64,000 nucleotides of DNA from Acidobacteriota bacterium (GCA_016185425.1 JACPNQ010000015.1:186001-250000); one strand, 5' to 3'. Shown: positions 25,910 to 34,375, counted from the first letter of the stretch. Notes: a model not told the origin generated them from the sequence alone. Numbers and translations: made by a program.

Positions 25910-26730
25910 AGCCCGCTCCACGAATGATCGGATCTTTCTTCCTAACCGCCGCTCTGGTATCGCAACAGCCGAAGGCGTCGGGCCCACCGGGCTTCGAAGT
26001 TGTCTCCATTCGCCGTGTGCCGCTGAACGCAGCTCCGATCTTGCGTTCCCAGGACTTCACACCGGTCCTGCCCGGCGGCCAGTACATCGATTCGCGCACC
26101 ACTCTACTTTTCATGATTGCTTTCGCCTACAACGTGAAATTCCCGTCGAGGCAGTTGGTTGGGCTGCCAAATTGGGCAAAAGAACAAAGCTACGCGGTGG
26201 CAGCCAAACCCGCGGAAGATTTTCCCACGCTCCCGCCAGCCGAAAACCTTGAGCGCGTGCGCCTGATGTTGCGTACGATGCTCACCGATCGCTTCCACTT
26301 GCGGGTGCATACCGAAACCCGTCGGGAGCGAGTTTATGACCTCAAGGTCGCAAACGGCGGCATCAAATTGCAGGAGGTTGATCCGCCCGTGCCGCCGGCC
26401 AAGGAAGGCCGTGTCAACGCGGCGATGGGCGACAGCGGCGGCCGGATGATCGGAAATAAATCGACCATGGCCGGTATCGCCACGGCACTGGCCATATTCC
26501 TGAAGCAGCCGGTGGTCGACCGAACCGGTCTACGGGGTTACTACGATTTCGACGTGCGCTGGAGCGCCCCGGAAACAGCGCGCGAGCATGCGCCCGGCGG
26601 ATTGGGCACCGAAGGCATCGGGCTGCTCATCTCCAATTTGCGGAACCAATTTGGATTAATCGTCAAGAAGGCCACCGGTCCGGTGGAGTATTGCGTTGTG
26701 GATCACGTCGAACCGCCGGCGGAGAATTGA
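25906..26730 (+). CDS. TIGR03435-family secreted protein of unknown function
   Basis: 274 residues with an N-terminal signal-like segment (MKPAPRMIGSFFLTAALVSQQ). Family landmarks are FEVVSIRR near the start, LLFMIAFAYNVKFPSRQLVGLPNWAKEQSYAV, LERVRLMLRTMLTDRFHLRVHTETRRERVYDLKVANGG, then PVVDRTGLRGYYDFDVRW and the terminal GPVEYCVVDHVEPPAEN. This family is abundant and largely confined to Solibacter-like acidobacteria, often in dozens of copies, and has no known function. It overlaps the PaiB-like gene by 4 bp (ATGA), so the two are co-translated. No catalytic motif is evident. Confidence 0.88.
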   Translation: MKPAPRMIGSFFLTAALVSQQPKASGPPGFEVVSIRRVPLNAAPILRSQDFTPVLPGGQYIDSRTTLLFMIAFAYNVKFPSRQLVGLPNWAKEQSYAVAAKPAEDFPTLPPAENLERVRLMLRTMLTDRFHLRVHTETRRERVYDLKVANGGIKLQEVDPPVPPAKEGRVNAAMGDSGGRMIGNKSTMAGIATALAIFLKQPVVDRTGLRGYYDFDVRWSAPETAREHAPGGLGTEGIGLLISNLRNQFGLIVKKATGPVEYCVVDHVEPPAEN

Positions 26731-26955
26731 GCGCGTCGCTATTCATCGCGCAATGCAAAGTGAGAGGAATGGAATCATCACCTCGAATCTTGGCCGGGGG
26801 GTTGTTTCCGCTTTCCGAACCGATACATGCCTTGACAAGTCGTCGGCAACCGGGACCCTTGACGTCGCGCCTGGAGAACGGCGCTCACATCGACACCTTG
26901 GGCGTCACGCGTCCAAGTAGCTTCCGGCCATTCTCCGAAGGGGTTTCCCTAAACG
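26731..26955. other. intergenic region without recognisable feature
   Basis: Between the TIGR03435 gene and the low-confidence frame at 26956-27246 no convincing gene, tRNA or strong hairpin was found. The open frames here lack family signatures and ribosome sites. Confidence 0.5.
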
Positions 26956-27246
26956 CTAACGACTACTCGCGGCTAAACGCCTCTCTGGCGACCTCCACTT
27001 CCGGATAGACCAACCGGACAGAACCTTACGCCGGAGGTTGCACACTTCTCCGCGCCGGATTCCATTCGAATCATCGCACTGCGGGATACGACGATCTAAC
27101 AATCGAGTCAGCGGCCCGACGCTGGCCACAGGTGACGCGTGCGTGACTGAAAACGTCGCCCAGCGTTGGGTCCGCTGGAAAGCGTTTTTATACCACTCCC
27201 ACAACTTCTCGAAGACTGCACCTTCAACTGCTCCACTCTCACTCAC
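26956..27246 (-). CDS. possible small protein downstream of the lipoprotein gene (unrecognised)
   Basis: 96-codon frame whose GTG start overlaps the stop of the upstream lipoprotein gene as GTGA. The first half (VFEKLWEWYKNAFQRTQRWA) reads like protein; the second half is Arg/Ser-rich and looks non-coding. No family is recognised. It may be a decayed gene or a chance frame. Confidence 0.2.
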   Translation of the reverse strand: MSESGAVEGAVFEKLWEWYKNAFQRTQRWATFSVTHASPVASVGPLTRLLDRRIPQCDDSNGIRRGEVCNLRRKVLSGWSIRKWRSPERRLAASSR

Positions 27247-28172
27247 TGCTCCAGCGAGTCGCGCTGCTTCATAGCCATCTCAAACACGTCATTAAGCGAC
27301 GAGCCACGGACGACGAGGATCTTGGTTTCCAATACCACCTCCTCACCCGGTGACAACGCCGCTTGGGGATCCACGTGCTGACAGGTCAACTCCGGGTTGC
27401 TCCAAACATTGCCTGTGTTACGGGTGAAACTCGCAACCACCCAGCGACCGTCTTGGGAAAGCGTGGCGATGAAAGGCGCATCGACTGCTCGCGACTTGTT
27501 GTAGTGCGGGATGCCGTCACGACTTTCGACGTGCTGCGACGGTATCGGCCAAGTGAACGAGGCGAGGTACCGGGCTGGCAACCATTCATTGAGCGGCATC
27601 TTCAAGCGACTCGGCGTTTCCGAAGCGAGCAGATCAAAACCGTCGACATGATGGACGTACGTCCGCTCCAATCGAACGTCGTGGAACACCGAGGTGAGCC
27701 GTGGATCGATTGGTGCCCAGATCAGATCGTACGTCTTGTCGGACTGGTTACGCAGCCTGAAGTGAAAGCGAACACCATCTCCTTCGAGGGTTGCTCGCGC
27801 CAGCATATGAACGGCGCCTGGAAGGCTTCTCTCATACTCCAGAGCTCGCTCAGACCGTCGCCATAGCGGTCGTTCGCCGTATTGCCCCGGTTGCCAGAGG
27901 TAGAGGTGATTTGCGTCGGTGCTCCCGCGCGGTCGTACTGTGACGTGCTCCGGAAAGATGACCTCGATTGCGCGATCCGAGGCCGGATGACCTGGCAAGA
28001 CAATACGTAGGGTCGGTTGAGTGTTTTCCTCTGCCACCCTGAGTTGCATGCCAACGCTGTTGCGGACGCCTCCAGAGGGCGTCGGAGTCACCTGATCATA
28101 TGCGTGGCGACATCCCGGCACCGCCAAGAGAAGAGATATCACAATGACGGTTCTGGAGCTTCTTTTGAGCAT
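27243..28172 (-). CDS. lipoprotein of unknown function
   Basis: 309 residues from the ATG at 28172; an upstream in-frame start at 28205 would only spoil the signal. The N-terminus MLKRSSRTVIVISLLLAVPGC is a lipoprotein signal with C21 as the lipidated residue. The rest is mostly beta-strand sequence without a recognised domain (RIVLPGHPASDRAIEVIFPEH, VRFHFRLRNQSDKTYDLIWAP, DGRWVVASFTRNTGNVWSNPELTCQHVDP). The segment about charged-residue-rich strands and a late TCQH resembles beta-sandwich substrate-binding proteins, but this is weak. It lies on the same strand as the concanavalin-like gene upstream (162 bp gap). Confidence 0.65.
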   Translation of the reverse strand: MLKRSSRTVIVISLLLAVPGCRHAYDQVTPTPSGGVRNSVGMQLRVAEENTQPTLRIVLPGHPASDRAIEVIFPEHVTVRPRGSTDANHLYLWQPGQYGERPLWRRSERALEYERSLPGAVHMLARATLEGDGVRFHFRLRNQSDKTYDLIWAPIDPRLTSVFHDVRLERTYVHHVDGFDLLASETPSRLKMPLNEWLPARYLASFTWPIPSQHVESRDGIPHYNKSRAVDAPFIATLSQDGRWVVASFTRNTGNVWSNPELTCQHVDPQAALSPGEEVVLETKILVVRGSSLNDVFEMAMKQRDSLEQ

Positions 28173-28334
28173 CGCTTTCCACCTCGATCCGGACGGCCTC
28201 AACACGCCGGGCTCCCTTGCCTACAGGCTTCCGCATTCTGCCCAGCATCGGCTCGAGTCTCCTGCTTGCAACGAGAGTTACGGCTCGCAATGCTATCCCG
28301 GCGACCGGGTCTCTCGGTGCGATGAGATAGACTG

Positions 28335-29081
28335 TTATCTCGTCGATGGCTCCACTGTAAGGTTCCGGAAGTGAGCGACTGTGCCTGGTTCGAGCCAAAG
28401 CGCGACGCCGCCATACCCGTTCGCGCCCGATTTGACGTCTTTGATAATCAGCGTCGGCTGTTCATTGTCGTGGACGTAGAGGCGCGCCTGTTCACCGCGC
28501 ACCTCGATTTTGATCTTCGTCCATGTTCCTGGCACAAGGTCGACGTACGCTTCGTACTTGCTCGGCGTCTCCTTCCGAAGCCGGGACCAGGGCCACTCCG
28601 GAAGCGAGATGTACTGAGCGGAATGATTCCGGCGCTCTTGATCGTCGGCGCGGCCGTTCGTGGGGCGCAAGTAAAACGCATCGTAGGTCTTCAGATCCTC
28701 CTGGACTCGGAAAGCGATGCCGACGAAGCCACGCGCTTCCCCGCCCGCTCCAGGCGCCAAAGCACCCGCAATCTCCGCCTCGATCACTCCATTTGAGAAG
28801 TTAAGGTCCTCAATGCAGACGAGTCCTTGCGCGTATTGCTGCGTTTGACTCATACGGCGGCGAGCCTCTTCTGAAATCGTGGCCTTCAGCCCCTTTTTGC
28901 CCTGCAGCGTGGCCGGCTCGGCAGTTACGTTGTGGAGCCGAAGACGCTCGACGGATTCGAGCGGGTAGCGCTTGGCCTGCGCTGACGCGGTTCCGGGCAG
29001 TAGGAGCGTAGCGATAGTCGTGAGGACAAAAAGTGTCGACCTACTCGTGGATATCGTTTGAGGTATTCCAGATTGTTTCAT
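28335..29081 (-). CDS. secreted concanavalin-like (DUF1080/LamG-type) protein
   Basis: 248 residues with a signal peptide ending ASA (LPGTASAQAKRYPLESVE). The mature part is a jelly-roll fold of the type found in DUF1080/3-keto-disaccharide-hydrolase-like domains: LNFSNGVIEAEIAGALAPG, FVGIAFRVQEDLKTYDAFYLRPTNG, GTWTKIKIEVRGEQARLYVHDNEQPTLIIKDVK, GGVALWLEPGTVAHFRNLTVEP. It probably binds or processes carbohydrate outside the cytoplasm, but no catalytic residues can be picked out. It follows the ADOP gene on the same strand after 113 bp, without an obvious terminator. Confidence 0.75.
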   Translation of the reverse strand: MKQSGIPQTISTSRSTLFVLTTIATLLLPGTASAQAKRYPLESVERLRLHNVTAEPATLQGKKGLKATISEEARRRMSQTQQYAQGLVCIEDLNFSNGVIEAEIAGALAPGAGGEARGFVGIAFRVQEDLKTYDAFYLRPTNGRADDQERRNHSAQYISLPEWPWSRLRKETPSKYEAYVDLVPGTWTKIKIEVRGEQARLYVHDNEQPTLIIKDVKSGANGYGGVALWLEPGTVAHFRNLTVEPSTR

Positions 29082-29194
29082 TCAGGGTTGCTCACTTTCA
29101 GCGTACGTAGCATGCCAGACCTCCGCCAGCGCTCTGTGACGGGCGAAGGAATACAGTAATGAACAGCGGTGTGGGATGCGGTCGCCGGAAACTG

Positions 29195-31774
29195 TTACTC
29201 CGCTCGGACCGCAACCGCCGGATCGACTCGCACCGCTCGAGCCGTCGGAATCAAACTACCCGCCAGCGTCATCGTCACAGCCAGCGCCATCGCCGTTGCG
29301 AACGTCGCCGAATCTCCCGGATCCAGTCCCGCCAGTAGCGACTGCATCGCACGCCCCGCCCCATAGCCAAGCCCGGCGCCAAGCATCACGCCGGCGATCG
29401 CCAGCCGGCTACTCTCACCTAGGATCAGGGACAGAATCTGTCCCGATTTCGCGCCGAGGGCCATCCGCACTCCGATCTCCTGCGTCCGCTGCGATACCGA
29501 GAAGGAGAGCAGTCCGTGAATCCCCACCGCCGCGAGCAGAAAGGCAATCGCCGCGAAGGCTCCCAGCACTCTCGCTTGCACCCGGCGCGAAGCCGTATTC
29601 GACTCCACGATCTCCGTCAGAGTCTGCACGTCCGAAATCGGCTGCTGCGGATCGGCATCGTGAATGATCGCGCGAATCGCCGCCGTGAGGCTCGTTGGAT
29701 GCGCCGTGCTCCGCACCGCCAGATCCTTCGGTGCATACCAGACGATGAATCGGTCGCGCATCTGCCTCGAAGAAAGATAGACCTGCGGCTCGCTCGACGC
29801 TTCTAATCCCCTCACCCTCACGTTGCCCGCCACCCCCACAATCGTGCGGGTTCCGAACGCGATTTGAAAACTCCGTCCGATCGCATTCTGTCCCGGCCAG
29901 TAGCGCTGCGCGAAGGATTCGCTGACCACCGCCACCGGCGGCGCCGTCGTGTCGTCGCTCTCCTCCACCCCTCGTCCCTGCTTCAGCGGAATGCCCATCG
30001 CCGGAAAGTAACCGGGTGTGATAAACCGCAAACTGGCGGTGTGGTTCTCCGAAGGCTCCTGATGTTGGCCCGTGACATCCACCGCCCAGACCCCCCCGCG
30101 CACGACGATCGGCAGAAAACTGGTGAAGCCGGCGCTTTGCACCCCCGGCAGTGCGCGTACGCCGGAAAGCACTCGCTGATAGAACGCCTCCCGCGGAACC
30201 ACGTTCTCGTACTTCGGAGCCGGCAGCGCTGTGCGCAGCGTCAGCACGCCGGCCTGCTGAAATCCCGGATCGATCGCATGCAGCCGCCACAGCGCCCGAA
30301 TCAACAGGCCGGATGTAATCAGCAGCGCCACCGACAACGAAACCTCCGCGACCACCAGCGCCGAGCGCAGCGGCTCTTTTCTTCCTCCCACGCCCGAGCG
30401 CGAGCCCTCGCGTAGCCCGGAGGCCCCGTCGCGGCAGGCGCGCAGCGCGGGAAGGACTCCGAACGCCAGCCCGGTTGCCACCGTGATCGCGACCGCGAAC
30501 AGCAGGACTCGTCCGTCGATGCTCGGATTCGCCATCGGAAGCGAAGTCGGCACCAGTGTGACCAGCAGCGGCACGAAGGCATTCGCGCCGGCAATTCCGA
30601 GCGCTCCGCCGAGCCCGGCCAGCAGAAGGCTCTCCGTAAGCAGTTGCCTCACCAGCCGCTCCCGTCCCGCTCCCAGAGAAGCCCGAACGGCCAGTTCCTT
30701 CTGCCGGGAGAGCGCTCGCGCCAGCAGCAGATTCGCCAGGTTGGTGCATGCAATCAGCAAAACGCACACCGAAGCCCCAAGGAGAGCCATCACGAGCGTC
30801 CGGGACTGCACCAGCACCTGGTCGCGCAGATTCGCGACGGTGGCGCTCAACGCGCCATTCTCCTTCGGATATTGCGTCGCCAGCCGGGCCGTAATCACCC
30901 GCATCTCCTCCCGCGCCTGTTCCAGGCTGACACCCGGCTTGCGCCGCGCGATGGCGCTCAAATAGATATTGCGGCGATCCGCCAGGTCCGCCGGTGCGAA
31001 GCGTAAGGGCCGCCAGAGCTGTGCCCTGCGTTGCGGGAACGAAAACTCGGGCGGCATCACGCCGATGATCGTGTGCGGGTCGCCGTCCAGCAGAATTTTT
31101 TCGCCGATCGCGTCCATCCGGCCGCCGAATCGAGACTCCCACAAGCCGTAGCCAAGCATCACGACTCCGGGCGCGCCGCTGCGTTCGTCGTAGGCCGTAA
31201 ACCCTCGGCCCATGGCAGGCGCAATGCCGAGCATAGGGAGCAAATCCGCCGCGACGTTGGCGCCTTCCACCTGGATCGGGTCGCCCTTCCCAACCATCGA
31301 AGTCGACCAGGGAGAGTATGCCGCCATCGCTTCGAACGACGTCGCGGCCGCCCTCCAATCAAGATAATTCGGCGGCGACAGCTCCAACTGGGAATAGCCT
31401 GGTCGCGCCCCCCACATTCGGACCAGCCGCTCGGCATGCAGATACGGCAGCGGACGCGCCAGCACATAGTCCGCCACCGTAAAGACGGCGGTCGTCGCGC
31501 CGATTCCCAACGCCGCCACCAGTACCACGGTCGCCGCAAATCCGGGCGCGCGGCGAATCTTGCGGCTGGCGTATCGCACGTCCTGCCACAACAGGTCCCA
31601 ATGCGCCGCGAGCCCGTTCCGAATCGCATCCCCGATCGCGGCCGCCCACAGCACGGCGAGCGCGAAGAATCCGGAAGCCTGTCGCCGTTTGCGCGCAAAA
31701 TCCCGGCACATTTCCTCGCCATATTCCGCGCGGAAAGAACTCGGATACAGGAGCAGCAGCAGCCGGTACATCAC
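29195..31774 (-). CDS. ADOP-type ABC transporter permease (MacB/FtsX-like)
   Basis: 859 residues, an acidobacterial duplicated orphan permease. It has a short N-terminal cytoplasmic piece (MMYRLLLLLYPSSFRAEYGEEM), a first MacB periplasmic core/FtsX unit starting at about 65 (RKIRRAPGFAATVVLVAALGIGATTAVFTVADYVLARPLPY) and a second unit from about 470. Each unit ends with an FtsX-type group of membrane helices (LLIACTNLANLLLARALSRQKELAVRASLGAGRERLVRQLLTES; ERTQEIGVRMALGAKSGQI-type motif near the C-terminus). No ATPase gene is adjacent, as usual for this family. It is the second gene of an operon with a PadR regulator (4 bp overlap). Confidence 0.92.
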   Translation of the reverse strand: MMYRLLLLLYPSSFRAEYGEEMCRDFARKRRQASGFFALAVLWAAAIGDAIRNGLAAHWDLLWQDVRYASRKIRRAPGFAATVVLVAALGIGATTAVFTVADYVLARPLPYLHAERLVRMWGARPGYSQLELSPPNYLDWRAAATSFEAMAAYSPWSTSMVGKGDPIQVEGANVAADLLPMLGIAPAMGRGFTAYDERSGAPGVVMLGYGLWESRFGGRMDAIGEKILLDGDPHTIIGVMPPEFSFPQRRAQLWRPLRFAPADLADRRNIYLSAIARRKPGVSLEQAREEMRVITARLATQYPKENGALSATVANLRDQVLVQSRTLVMALLGASVCVLLIACTNLANLLLARALSRQKELAVRASLGAGRERLVRQLLTESLLLAGLGGALGIAGANAFVPLLVTLVPTSLPMANPSIDGRVLLFAVAITVATGLAFGVLPALRACRDGASGLREGSRSGVGGRKEPLRSALVVAEVSLSVALLITSGLLIRALWRLHAIDPGFQQAGVLTLRTALPAPKYENVVPREAFYQRVLSGVRALPGVQSAGFTSFLPIVVRGGVWAVDVTGQHQEPSENHTASLRFITPGYFPAMGIPLKQGRGVEESDDTTAPPVAVVSESFAQRYWPGQNAIGRSFQIAFGTRTIVGVAGNVRVRGLEASSEPQVYLSSRQMRDRFIVWYAPKDLAVRSTAHPTSLTAAIRAIIHDADPQQPISDVQTLTEIVESNTASRRVQARVLGAFAAIAFLLAAVGIHGLLSFSVSQRTQEIGVRMALGAKSGQILSLILGESSRLAIAGVMLGAGLGYGAGRAMQSLLAGLDPGDSATFATAMALAVTMTLAGSLIPTARAVRVDPAVAVRAE

Positions 31775-32133
31775 GCTCTCCCTGGCGCGAAGCCGCTCGC
31801 GCGAGCCAGTTTCACCAATTGGGCGAGCCTCCGGGCCTCCGCCTTGGCCACGGCTCTGCCAAAGGAAGTGATGCGATAGTATCGCCGCCGCTCATCGTCC
31901 AGTTCCGGCGCGGGCCGCTCTGCCGTCTCCTGGATCAGCCCCTGCTCCAGCATCCGCTGGATCGAGCGGTACAAGGTGCCGGGACTCAGCTTGAGCATGC
32001 CATCCGTGCGTGTGGCGACCTCCTGAATGATGGCGTACCCGTGCCGATCGTCTTCGGCCACCGCCATCAGAATGTGGAACGTTGCTTCCGGCAACGGCAA
32101 GAGATCTTCTATTTCAATTTCGCGACTACTCAC
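31771..32133 (-). CDS. PadR-family transcriptional regulator
   Basis: 120 residues starting at a GTG (32133). The winged helix is complete: EATFHILMAVAEDDRHGYAIIQEVATRTDGMLKLSPGTLYRSIQRMLEQGLIQE, then the wing RRRYYRITSFGRAVAKAEARRLAQLV. PadR proteins repress the genes next to them. Here the ADOP permease starts inside its stop codon (4 bp overlap), so the pair is one translation unit. An unusually perfect inverted repeat lies 9 bp upstream of the start (32142-32160). The effector is unknown. Confidence 0.92.
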   Translation of the reverse strand: MSSREIEIEDLLPLPEATFHILMAVAEDDRHGYAIIQEVATRTDGMLKLSPGTLYRSIQRMLEQGLIQETAERPAPELDDERRRYYRITSFGRAVAKAEARRLAQLVKLARASGFAPGRA

Positions 32134-32141
32134 ACAACGAG

Positions 32142-32160
32142 TATATCCAGTGTGGATATA
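32142..32160. promoter_or_regulatory. palindromic operator/promoter upstream of PadR-ADOP operon
   Basis: Perfect inverted repeat with 8 bp arms TATATCCA / TGGATATA and a 3-base centre (GTG), 9 bp before the PadR start codon. The arms contain TATA-rich -10-like sequence, so binding of the PadR dimer would block transcription start. Autoregulation is inferred from position. Confidence 0.7.
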
Positions 32161-32311
32161 AGTGTCAACGCCAAAATTCGCACGCTAAGCCGCTCTCTCC
32201 CGTGTGAGAGGTTATTGGCCGGCCTCGGGCCACAGGAAGTAGACCTGTATCGAGAAGAGAAGGCCGAGGGAGGTCTAGAACGTCAGCGCACGCGCGGCTT
32301 TCACCCAACGT

Positions 32312-32491
32312 TTACGCGGTTTTGTGCGCCCTCGATCCGCCGCGAGGAGAGATTGCTGTTCGCGCGAGTTTTCCACTCCGGGCTTGCTGGTTATCGTCGA
32401 TCGCTTGACGGCGGCTTCCATAGCCCGGCTGCAGCCGCTTAACGGCCGCCAGTTTGAATTCACGCGTGAACTTCCGCCGCGTTGTGGACAT
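32312..32491 (-). pseudogene. IS3-family transposase OrfA N-terminal remnant
   Basis: A 59-codon frame starts at the ATG at 32491 with AAGGAG upstream and reads MSTTRRKFTREFKLAAVKRL, the classic start of IS3-type OrfA (the RRKFTREFK segment leads into the helix-turn-helix). After residue 21 the sequence no longer resembles OrfA and soon stops, and no OrfB is present, so only the 5' end survives. A candidate element end starting TGGACTTG on the minus strand lies at 32551-32558, about 60 bp upstream of the ATG, the usual distance. It is the only transposase trace found in the window. Confidence 0.6.
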
Positions 32492-32560
32492 GACTCAAAT
32501 TCTCCTTCGAGGATTTTTATGAGTCTAGTCTCGTGTCTCAAATTCGGGGACAAGTCCAAC

Positions 32561-32575
32561 TCGCCCCTTGGCGAC
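32561..32575. repeat. 15-bp repeat copy 1 (direct repeat with 35354-35368)
   Basis: TCGCCCCTTGGCGAC, itself an imperfect hairpin (TCGCC / GGCGA), occurs here right outside the IS3 remnant and again at 35354-35368 just after the recombinase gene. Two exact 15-mers in 64 kb are not far from chance, so a recombination role is only a possibility. Confidence 0.35.
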
Positions 32576-32882
32576 TAGTCGTTCACTAGTAGGAGCACTC
32601 CGCTCGCAACCTCCAACTGCAAACATGGAAGACTGTTCTTAACCGCTTTCGCCCTCTGCTCTGGCGACGAGATCAAGCCCACCTCCCCCGAAACGGCTCT
32701 CTCGTCCTATTGAGGAGATTCCCGAAGCCCATCTTGCGCTATTTCGCCGCGAAAGCTGAGTGCATGCGCCAAGGCCAGGTTTTCTGTGTTTGGACGCGAC
32801 CACTGCTAACGGCATGGCAATGCTTGCCACGCCACGGCCTCATTCGCCTTCTCGACGTCCTGAATGCTGCGCCACGGCGTAT

Positions 32883-33380
32883 TCATCGCTTCGTTCCCCC
32901 GGCGAAGGGCATGGTGGCGGCCTGCTTCATCCATGACGCCAATTGGCGCTCGTCGAAATCGTCAACAGATGCTAACTCGACTCCGCGGGTGGATTTGCCC
33001 ATCCCGATCGGCGTCACAGGCGGTTCAGGCTTGATCTCCGTGCCGCGGATGAACATCAGTTTCACATGGCCAACGAAGGCGCCGGAGGAGAAGCACCAGC
33101 CCCCGTCGACCCCGTAATACGCCATACCCCACTTCACCGCCCGTCGGATGTCCGGCAAACATTTGGCCGCCAGGGCATCGACGGCCTCGGCGATGCCACG
33201 CTGCGGCTGCGGCAAGCTAGCGATGTAGGCGAACACGGGTTCGTCGCCTTCTGCGGTCTTCGCGGCGCTTGCCTTGCCAGTCATGGCGACCAGTAGCTTC
33301 GCCGGGGTATTGCCTTGAGCGGTTTTCTCGCCCTGGCGGCCGGCCGCGCGCTTCGTTGATTGATTGGTAGACCGCGTCAT
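32883..33380 (-). CDS. DUF1801 domain protein
   Basis: 165 residues. After a basic N-terminal stretch (MTRSTNQSTKRAAGRQGEKT) the DUF1801 fold is seen: VFAYIASLPQPQRGIAEAVDALAAKCLPDIRRAVKWGMAYYGVDGGWCFSSGAFVGHVKLMFIRGTEI, then GKSTRGVELASVDDFDERQLASWMKQA. Proteins of this family are small cytoplasmic proteins of unknown activity that very often sit beside SRPBCC and ArsR genes, as here. The start codon overlaps the stop of the SRPBCC gene as ATGA, so it is the third gene of an ArsR-SRPBCC-DUF1801 operon. The N-terminal basic tail is longer than usual. Confidence 0.88.
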   Translation of the reverse strand: MTRSTNQSTKRAAGRQGEKTAQGNTPAKLLVAMTGKASAAKTAEGDEPVFAYIASLPQPQRGIAEAVDALAAKCLPDIRRAVKWGMAYYGVDGGWCFSSGAFVGHVKLMFIRGTEIKPEPPVTPIGMGKSTRGVELASVDDFDERQLASWMKQAATMPFAGGTKR

Positions 33381-33853
33381 TTTGTTATGGAGCTTGGTCC
33401 CAGGCTGGCGAGAAGCTCGTCGAGTTGGTCGAGCGCCTCGGGCATCGCGCCCGTCGATCCGGAGTCAAGCGCTTCCTTCGAGGGATAGCGATCGTGCACG
33501 ACCAACAACGTCTTGCCTGCGTTTTCATCGAAGGTCACCGTGGTGACGGTCTTGCCGTTGTCACCTTCCTCGTTGGTCCAAACGAGGCGCGAGTGCGGTG
33601 TCACTTCGAGGTACGTGCCGAAGAACTCCATCGTCGAATCTTCGTGGCGAAACACCAAACGATACTGCCCCCCAACGCGAACATCCATTTCGCAGGAAAG
33701 CAGGGTCAGCCCATACGATTTTGGTACCCACCACCTCCTGAATAGTTCTGCCTTGGTCCACGCCTCGAACACGAGGCGCGCAGGCGCGTTGACGGTGCGT
33801 GTGACGACGAGTTCGCGCTCGGACTTCCGCTCCACCCCCGTACGGTTCTCCAT
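33377..33853 (-). CDS. SRPBCC (AHSA1/Aha1-like) domain protein
   Basis: About 158 residues if translation starts at the ATG at 33853, which has GTGAGG a few bases upstream; an ATG at 33886 would overlap the ArsR gene by 23 bp. The fold is the START-like AHSA1 type: RELVVTRTVNAPARLVFEAWTKAELFRRWWVPKSYG, VRVGGQYRLVFR, GTYLEVTPHSRLVWTNEEGDNGKTVTTVTFDENAGKTLLVVHDRYPSKEALDSGSTGAMPEALDQLDELL. These proteins bind a hydrophobic ligand in a deep pocket. Together with the ArsR-type repressor it likely forms a small ligand-responsive unit. Confidence 0.9.
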   Translation of the reverse strand: MENRTGVERKSERELVVTRTVNAPARLVFEAWTKAELFRRWWVPKSYGLTLLSCEMDVRVGGQYRLVFRHEDSTMEFFGTYLEVTPHSRLVWTNEEGDNGKTVTTVTFDENAGKTLLVVHDRYPSKEALDSGSTGAMPEALDQLDELLASLGPSSITK

Positions 33854-33863
33854 GGGGGTGACC

Positions 33864-34229
33864 TCACTTTCTCTTCTTACGTCCATTTGCTTTCTCCTTC
33901 CGTTTCAATTCGTCGACAACAATGTCCAACTCGTCGAAGCGCGCAGCCCAGAGCTGGCGATACCTCTCGATCCATGCCGCCTCTTCTTCCAGTCCGCGCC
34001 GCCCGAGCTTGCAGGTCCGCACGCGCCCAACCTTCTCTGTGCTGACGAGCCCCGCTTGCTCTAAGACGCCTACATGTTTCTTCATGCCCGTAAGGGTCAT
34101 GTGGAACCTCTCGGCAAGGGCTGTGATCGAAGCGTCCGCACGCCCGAGTTGCTCCAGAACGCCGCGTCGAGTGGCATCGGAGAGCGCGCCGAACGAGGCA
34201 TCGAAGCGGACCTGGCTATACTGAACCAT
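33864..34229 (-). CDS. ArsR-family winged-helix repressor
   Basis: 121 residues from the ATG at 34229. The winged helix is complete: FGALSDATRRGVLEQLGRADASITALAERFHMTLTGMKKHVGVLEQAGLVSTEKVGRVRTCKLGRRGLEEEAAWIERYRQLWAARFDELDIVVDELK. The metal-binding CxC of classical ArsR is absent, so the signal is probably the ligand of the neighbouring SRPBCC protein or another small molecule. The start codon lies inside a perfect inverted repeat, and a TATACT -10 element is placed so that the transcript would begin at or near the ATG, suggesting a leaderless mRNA. It is the first gene of the ArsR-SRPBCC-DUF1801 operon. Confidence 0.9.
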   Translation of the reverse strand: MVQYSQVRFDASFGALSDATRRGVLEQLGRADASITALAERFHMTLTGMKKHVGVLEQAGLVSTEKVGRVRTCKLGRRGLEEEAAWIERYRQLWAARFDELDIVVDELKRKEKANGRKKRK

Positions 34230-34242
34230 TCGGTTCAGTATA
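34217..34242 (-). promoter_or_regulatory. operator/promoter palindrome enclosing the ArsR start codon
   Basis: Perfect 11 bp inverted repeat TATACTGAACC / GGTTCAGTATA with a 4-base centre; the ArsR ATG (34227-34229) lies in it. On the minus strand the outer arm supplies a good -10 (TATACT, 34242-34237), with a weak -35-like TGGCAA 17 bp upstream. Repressor binding would cover both promoter and start codon. Confidence 0.8.
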
Positions 34243-34375
34243 CAACACGGTTTGACGGGTTGCCATGTTAGGCTGAGCGCGCCCTGCGTTGCCTGCCATG
34301 CACCTGAACTCACGATTAACGGCGCAGGGCAGAGTTGCACGTCAGTATCAGGCGACGGTTAAGGAGCCGTCGCCA

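Noticed and set aside
29415-31358. 647-codon open frame on the same strand within the first ADOP permease gene
   Set aside because: It is a shifted frame of a gene with clear MacB/FtsX homology; its composition is Gly/Arg/Ala-rich, as expected from high-GC codon bias, and it has no family motif.
32639-32830. short minus-strand frame in the region before the DUF1801 gene
   Set aside because: No recognisable family, no ribosome site and unusual composition; treated as non-coding next to the IS remnant.
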